From NCBI GenBank assembly GCA_913054415.1, contig CAJXII010000054.1, positions 1 through 9,516 on the forward strand: a stretch of DNA of 9,516 bases, read 5' to 3'. The notes under the pieces were generated by a model. The model was given only the letters and a program-made list of their open reading frames with translations, searched no databases and was not told where the DNA came from. The stretch is from an uncultured Arcobacter sp. GTDB lineage: Bacteria; Campylobacterota; Campylobacteria; Campylobacterales; Arcobacteraceae. This document shows positions 6,641-9,516 of this stretch, piece after piece (the stretch's first letter is position 1; the number at the start of each line of letters is the position of its first letter). A program made the position numbers and the translations under genes.

Positions 6641-7201
6641 ATGGCTAGACAAGTATTAAGATTTACAGGTGTTGGTGGACAAGGTGTTCTTCTTGCTGGT
6701 GAGATTTTTGCAGCTGCAAAGATTAAAGATGGTGGTTATGGATTAAAAACTGCAACATATACATCACAAGTAAGAGGTGGTCCAACAGTTGTGGATATCA
6801 CTTTAGATGATGAAGAGATTTTTTACCCTTATGCAAAAGATGGTGAAGTTGATTTTATGTTAAGTGTTGCTGATGTAAGTTTTAAAAGTTTTAAAAATGG
6901 TGTAAGAGAGGGTGGAACTATTGTAGTTGAACCAAATCTTGTGCAACCAACAGATGAAGATAGAAAAAAATGGAATATTGTTGAAATTCCTATTATTACT
7001 ATTGCTAAAGAGGAGATTGGTAATGTTATTACTCAATCTGTTGTAGCTCTTGGTATTGCAAACTGTTTTATGAATGCAGTTAATAAAGATCTTTTAGAAG
7101 AGGTTATGCTTTCTAAAGTTCCTCCAAAAGTTCATGAAATAAACAAAAAAGCTTATGCTATTGGATATAAATATGCTACAGAAGCTGGAGCAAACTCTTA
7201 A
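6641..7201 (+). CDS. oorC: 2-oxoglutarate:acceptor oxidoreductase gamma subunit
   Basis: This is the gamma domain of the OOR complex, a Rossmann-like unit in the CoA-binding or structural part of the enzyme. It has 186 residues. It starts with the family signature RFTGVGGQGVLLAGEI (7-22, glycine-rich loop GVGGQG), followed by TYTSQVRGGPTVVDI (39-53), which carries the conserved S/R-GG motif. The tail contains the usual I-T-Q-S-V-V-A-L-G helix. The SD AAGGAG overlaps the oorB stop, 7 bases before the ATG. It is the last gene of the cluster, followed by a long hairpin. The motif is shared by gamma subunits of pyruvate and other 2-oxoacid oxidoreductases; the assignment to OOR rests on the D-A-B-C order and neighbouring sucCD. 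Confidence 0.94.
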   Translation: MARQVLRFTGVGGQGVLLAGEIFAAAKIKDGGYGLKTATYTSQVRGGPTVVDITLDDEEIFYPYAKDGEVDFMLSVADVSFKSFKNGVREGGTIVVEPNLVQPTDEDRKKWNIVEIPIITIAKEEIGNVITQSVVALGIANCFMNAVNKDLLEEVMLSKVPPKVHEINKKAYAIGYKYATEAGANS

Positions 7202-7211
7202 TATCTAACTT

Positions 7212-7250
7212 ATATATGGGTAACTTTTGTTATCCATATATTAATTTTCT
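7212..7250 (+). terminator. Probable terminator after oorC
   Basis: Bases 7212-7224 pair with 7229-7241 as a 13-bp stem with one G-U pair and a TTTT loop (ATATATGGGTAAC against GTTATCCATATAT). The hairpin begins 11 bases after the oorC stop. The tract after it (TAATTTTCTTC) is T-rich but interrupted, so termination may be partial, with some read-through into the dehydrogenase gene. Confidence 0.6.
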
Positions 7251-7274
7251 TCTAAATTCTTTTTTATATTTCTA

Positions 7275-7283
7275 TGTTATAAT
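7275..7283 (+). promoter_or_regulatory. Extended -10 promoter of the aldehyde dehydrogenase-nadD unit
   Basis: TG at 7275-7276, one base, then TATAAT at 7278-7283 is a perfect extended -10. It is preceded by spaced T-rich runs (about 7245-7272) and no -35, the usual Campylobacterota layout. Transcription would begin near 7290, just before the SD AAAGGA (7293-7298), which lies 6 bases before ATG 7305. The leader would be only about 15 bases. Confidence 0.72.
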
Positions 7284-7304
7284 ATCCTAAAGAAAGGATC
7301 ATAT

Positions 7305-8720
7305 ATGGTAGCAAATATTTTTTTTGGATCAGATGAAGTTAAAAGAGAAAACTTAACTAATATTATCAATCCATACACAAATCAAATCGTTTCAAGTTAT
7401 CCATCTTGCACAAAAGAGGATACCCTTAAAGCACTTAGTATTGCTAATGAAGCTTCAAAACAAACTAAAAAATCAACTATAGCACAAAGAATATCTTGGC
7501 TTGAAGATGTTGTGCAACAACTACAAAACAATATAGATGATATCGCAAAAACACTATGTGATGAAGTTGGTAAGCCTATAACATTTGCAAAAGTTGAAGT
7601 TTTAAGATGTATAGAAACAATAAAATTAAGTTGTTATGCTATGGCAAATTTTGAAGGCTCTACTATTAATACAGATGCTACAAATAGTGGTAAAAAAACA
7701 AATGCTTTTTTTATAAGAGAACCTGTAGGAGTAGTAGCTTGTATAACGCCATTTAATTTTCCTTTAAATCTTGTAGCCCATAAAATTGCACCTGCACTTG
7801 TAAGTGGTAATGCTGTTGTTTTAAAACCTACTCCTGAAGCACCACTTACAGCATATAAATTTGCAAAATTATTTATACAAAGTAAATATGCTATCAAAGA
7901 TGCTTTAAGTGTAGTATATGGAGATGTAGAGGTTGGATCTACTCTTGTTTCATCAAATATACCAAGAGTGCTAAGTTTTACAGGTAGTGTTCCTGTGGGA
8001 AATATTATTACAAAAAATGCTGGTATTAAAAAAGTAGCATTAGAATTAGGTGGAAATGCGGCAACATTTATCGATAAAAGTGCCGATATTCAACTATCAG
8101 CTTCAAGATGTGCTTTTGGTGCTTTTATAAATAGTGGGCAAGTATGTATTAGCTTACAAAGAATATATGTTGATGAAAATATATATGATCAATTTGCACA
8201 AGAATTAAAAACTCAAACTGAAAAATTAAAAGTTGGATCTCCTTATGATGAAGATACATTTATAGGACCATTGATCAATCAAGATGCTATTAGTAGAGCA
8301 AAATCTTGGTGTCAAAATGCTATTGATGAGGGTGCAGTTTGTATTACAGGTAATCAAAATGAAGGGTTAAATTTTTACCCGACAATTATGACTGAAGTAA
8401 CTGATGATATGCAAATCATTTGTGAAGAGGTTTTTGCTCCTATTGTTTCACTAATAAAAGTAAAATCTTATGATGAAGCTATATCAAAAATGAACGATAG
8501 CCCTTATGGATTACAATTTTCTATCTTTACAAATGATCTTAAACAAACTCAATCATTTATAGAAGATGCTTCTTGTGGTGGTGTTGTTATCAATGATATT
8601 CCAACTTTAAGATTTGATATACAACCTTATGGGGGAACAAAACAAAGTGGAATTGGCAAAGAAGGACCTGCATTTGCTATTGAAGAATTTACACAAATAA
8701 AATCTGTCGTGATCTGTTAA
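7305..8720 (+). CDS. NAD(P)-dependent aldehyde dehydrogenase (substrate unassigned)
   Basis: This member of the ALDH superfamily oxidises an aldehyde to the acid with NAD(P)+ in the cytoplasm. It has 471 residues, within the usual range. The order of motifs is complete: TPFNFPLN (148-155, oxyanion Asn151), VVLKPTPEAP (171-180, cofactor Lys), FTGSVPVG (225-232), general base E247 in LELGGN, catalytic cysteine C281 in SGQVCISLQR, EEVFAPI (374-380), and the C-terminal PYGGTKQSGIGKEGP (441-455). The wording around the catalytic Cys and the PYGG-SG-G-EGP tail resemble lactaldehyde, succinate-semialdehyde or non-phosphorylating glyceraldehyde-3-phosphate dehydrogenase-like groups. The substrate cannot be decided. 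The N-terminus (MVANIFFGSDEVKREN) is poorly conserved; start 7305 is supported by the SD at 7293-7298. The gene has its own promoter and overlaps nadD by one base. Confidence 0.93.
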   Translation: MVANIFFGSDEVKRENLTNIINPYTNQIVSSYPSCTKEDTLKALSIANEASKQTKKSTIAQRISWLEDVVQQLQNNIDDIAKTLCDEVGKPITFAKVEVLRCIETIKLSCYAMANFEGSTINTDATNSGKKTNAFFIREPVGVVACITPFNFPLNLVAHKIAPALVSGNAVVLKPTPEAPLTAYKFAKLFIQSKYAIKDALSVVYGDVEVGSTLVSSNIPRVLSFTGSVPVGNIITKNAGIKKVALELGGNAATFIDKSADIQLSASRCAFGAFINSGQVCISLQRIYVDENIYDQFAQELKTQTEKLKVGSPYDEDTFIGPLINQDAISRAKSWCQNAIDEGAVCITGNQNEGLNFYPTIMTEVTDDMQIICEEVFAPIVSLIKVKSYDEAISKMNDSPYGLQFSIFTNDLKQTQSFIEDASCGGVVINDIPTLRFDIQPYGGTKQSGIGKEGPAFAIEEFTQIKSVVIC

Positions 8721-9253
8721 TGATAACAAAAATAGCAGTTTTTGGTGGTAGTTTTGATCCAATACACAATGGGCATATATCTATTATAAAAAAAGCTTTA
8801 GAGCAACTTGATATTGATAAACTTATAGTTGTTCCAGCTTTTTTAAATCCATTTAAAACAAAATCTCATCTAAGTGCTAAAGATAGATTAGAGATGATTA
8901 ATATAGTATTTCAAAATACTTCTGATATTATTGTGTGTGATTTTGAGATAAATCAACATAAATCTACAACAACAATAGATACAATTAAATATATCAAAAC
9001 TCAATATAGATATTTAAAAAAAATATATTTTATTATAGGTGCAGATAATTTAGCTCATCTAAATAGATGGCATAAAATAGATCAACTCAAACAAGAAGTT
9101 GAATTTGTAGTTGCTACAAGAGATAATATAGCAACACATAAATTTAAAACTTTAGATGTTGATTATAATATTAGTTCAACACAACTTAGAAATAAACTAG
9201 ATTTTAAACATATTCCACCACAAATCAAACATCTACTTGAAAAAAATATCTAA
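8720..9253 (+). CDS. nadD: Nicotinate-nucleotide adenylyltransferase
   Basis: NadD makes deamido-NAD from nicotinate mononucleotide and ATP, an essential step of NAD synthesis in the cytoplasm. It has 177 residues, slightly short for the family (commonly about 190-215) but with all landmarks. The nucleotidyltransferase motif GGSFDPIHNGH is at 9-19 (His16 and His19 of the HxGH-type signature), VVPAFLNPFK at 37-46, IGADNL at 106-111 followed by the W117 region, and the C-terminal ISSTQLR (151-157) that binds the ATP phosphates. Its ATG shares the last A of the dehydrogenase stop (TAATG), and no clear Shine-Dalgarno precedes it, so translation likely depends on reinitiation from the upstream gene. 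The 3' end overlaps the convergent kinase gene by four bases. Confidence 0.95.
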   Translation: MITKIAVFGGSFDPIHNGHISIIKKALEQLDIDKLIVVPAFLNPFKTKSHLSAKDRLEMINIVFQNTSDIIVCDFEINQHKSTTTIDTIKYIKTQYRYLKKIYFIIGADNLAHLNRWHKIDQLKQEVEFVVATRDNIATHKFKTLDVDYNISSTQLRNKLDFKHIPPQIKHLLEKNI

Positions 9254-9513
9254 TTTGCAATAGGTATTTTGATATTAAATACTGCTCCATCTTGGTAGTT
9301 ATTGGCAGTTAATTTACCACCTAATTTTTGTTCTATGATATTTTTAGACATATCAAGCCCTAAACCTGTGCCGTGAGTATCACCTTTGGTTGTGAATTTT
9401 TTATCAAATATCATAGGTAATATATCTTTTGGGATACCTCCACCATTATCAAATATCCTAATGTCAAGCGAACTGCTAAAATGGGCAGGTAAAGTTTGAT
9501 TTTGGAATTCAAT
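9250..9513 (-). pseudogene. Histidine kinase ATPase domain, C-terminal part; frame closed by TAA at 9514-9516
   Basis: Reading the minus strand from 9513 gives 87 residues ending at TAG 9252-9250. They hold the second half of a sensor-kinase HATPase domain: G1 box FDNGGGIP (DNGGGIP at bases 9430-9450), F box IFDKKFTTKG, G2 box GTGLGL (9355-9372), and an end of GAVFNIKIPIAN typical of the final beta strand. The N box, H box and any sensor domain would lie right of the window. The codon just before (9514-9516) is TAA in this frame, and no ATG precedes the G1 box, so what is visible cannot make a working ATPase. Either the gene is broken by a nonsense mutation or frameshift near 9514, or the edge sequence contains an error. 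The domain call is secure; the pseudogene status is less so. Confidence 0.6.
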
Positions 9514-9516
9514 TTA

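Noticed and set aside
9265..9285. GTATTT/AAATAC inverted repeat just after nadD as a terminator
   Set aside because: The arms are only 6 bp of A-T-rich sequence, no T tract follows, and the segment encodes the last beta strand of the kinase domain on the other strand.

Overview
The window reads as a chromosomal stretch from a low-GC (roughly 30% by eye) member of the Campylobacterota (Epsilonproteobacteria). The main reasons are the four-gene 2-oxoglutarate:acceptor oxidoreductase cluster in the order D-A-B-C, as in Helicobacter and Campylobacter oorDABC, placed directly after sucCD. The promoters fit too: a TATAAT-type -10 in T-rich DNA with no clear -35. An Arcobacter- or Sulfurimonas-like genus is plausible, but the genus cannot be fixed from this sequence alone.

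Layout: (1) 2-1486, the 3' part of dsbD, cut by the left edge. (2) 1483-1911, a small secreted thioredoxin-fold gene that overlaps the dsbD stop (ATGA) and is broken by an in-frame TGA where the family normally has Trp; its CXXC motif is also gone. (3) 2023-4080, sucC-sucD, with a likely -10 upstream and a strong intrinsic terminator downstream. (4) 4298-7201, oorD-oorA-oorB-oorC, tightly packed with strong Shine-Dalgarno sites and closed by a long hairpin. (5) 7305-9253, an aldehyde dehydrogenase behind an extended -10 promoter, with nadD translationally coupled to it (TAATG). (6) 9250-9513 on the minus strand, the C-terminal half of a histidine-kinase ATPase domain, convergent with nadD and overlapping it by 4 bases; its frame closes at a TAA three bases from the window edge.

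The metabolic core is sucCD plus oorDABC. Succinyl-CoA synthetase interconverts succinate and succinyl-CoA, and OOR interconverts succinyl-CoA and 2-oxoglutarate using a low-potential electron carrier. Together they form the succinate/2-oxoglutarate arm of the TCA cycle, run oxidatively in heterotrophic relatives and reductively in autotrophic ones. No ATP-citrate lyase or other rTCA marker lies in the window, so direction is not decided here.

Most of the window is ordinary core metabolism. I see no CRISPR array, transposase, tRNA or rRNA, and no gene-free stretch over 300 bases. The least ordinary points are the two damaged reading frames, one near each end (thioredoxin-like and histidine kinase). 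I found no convincing undescribed system.
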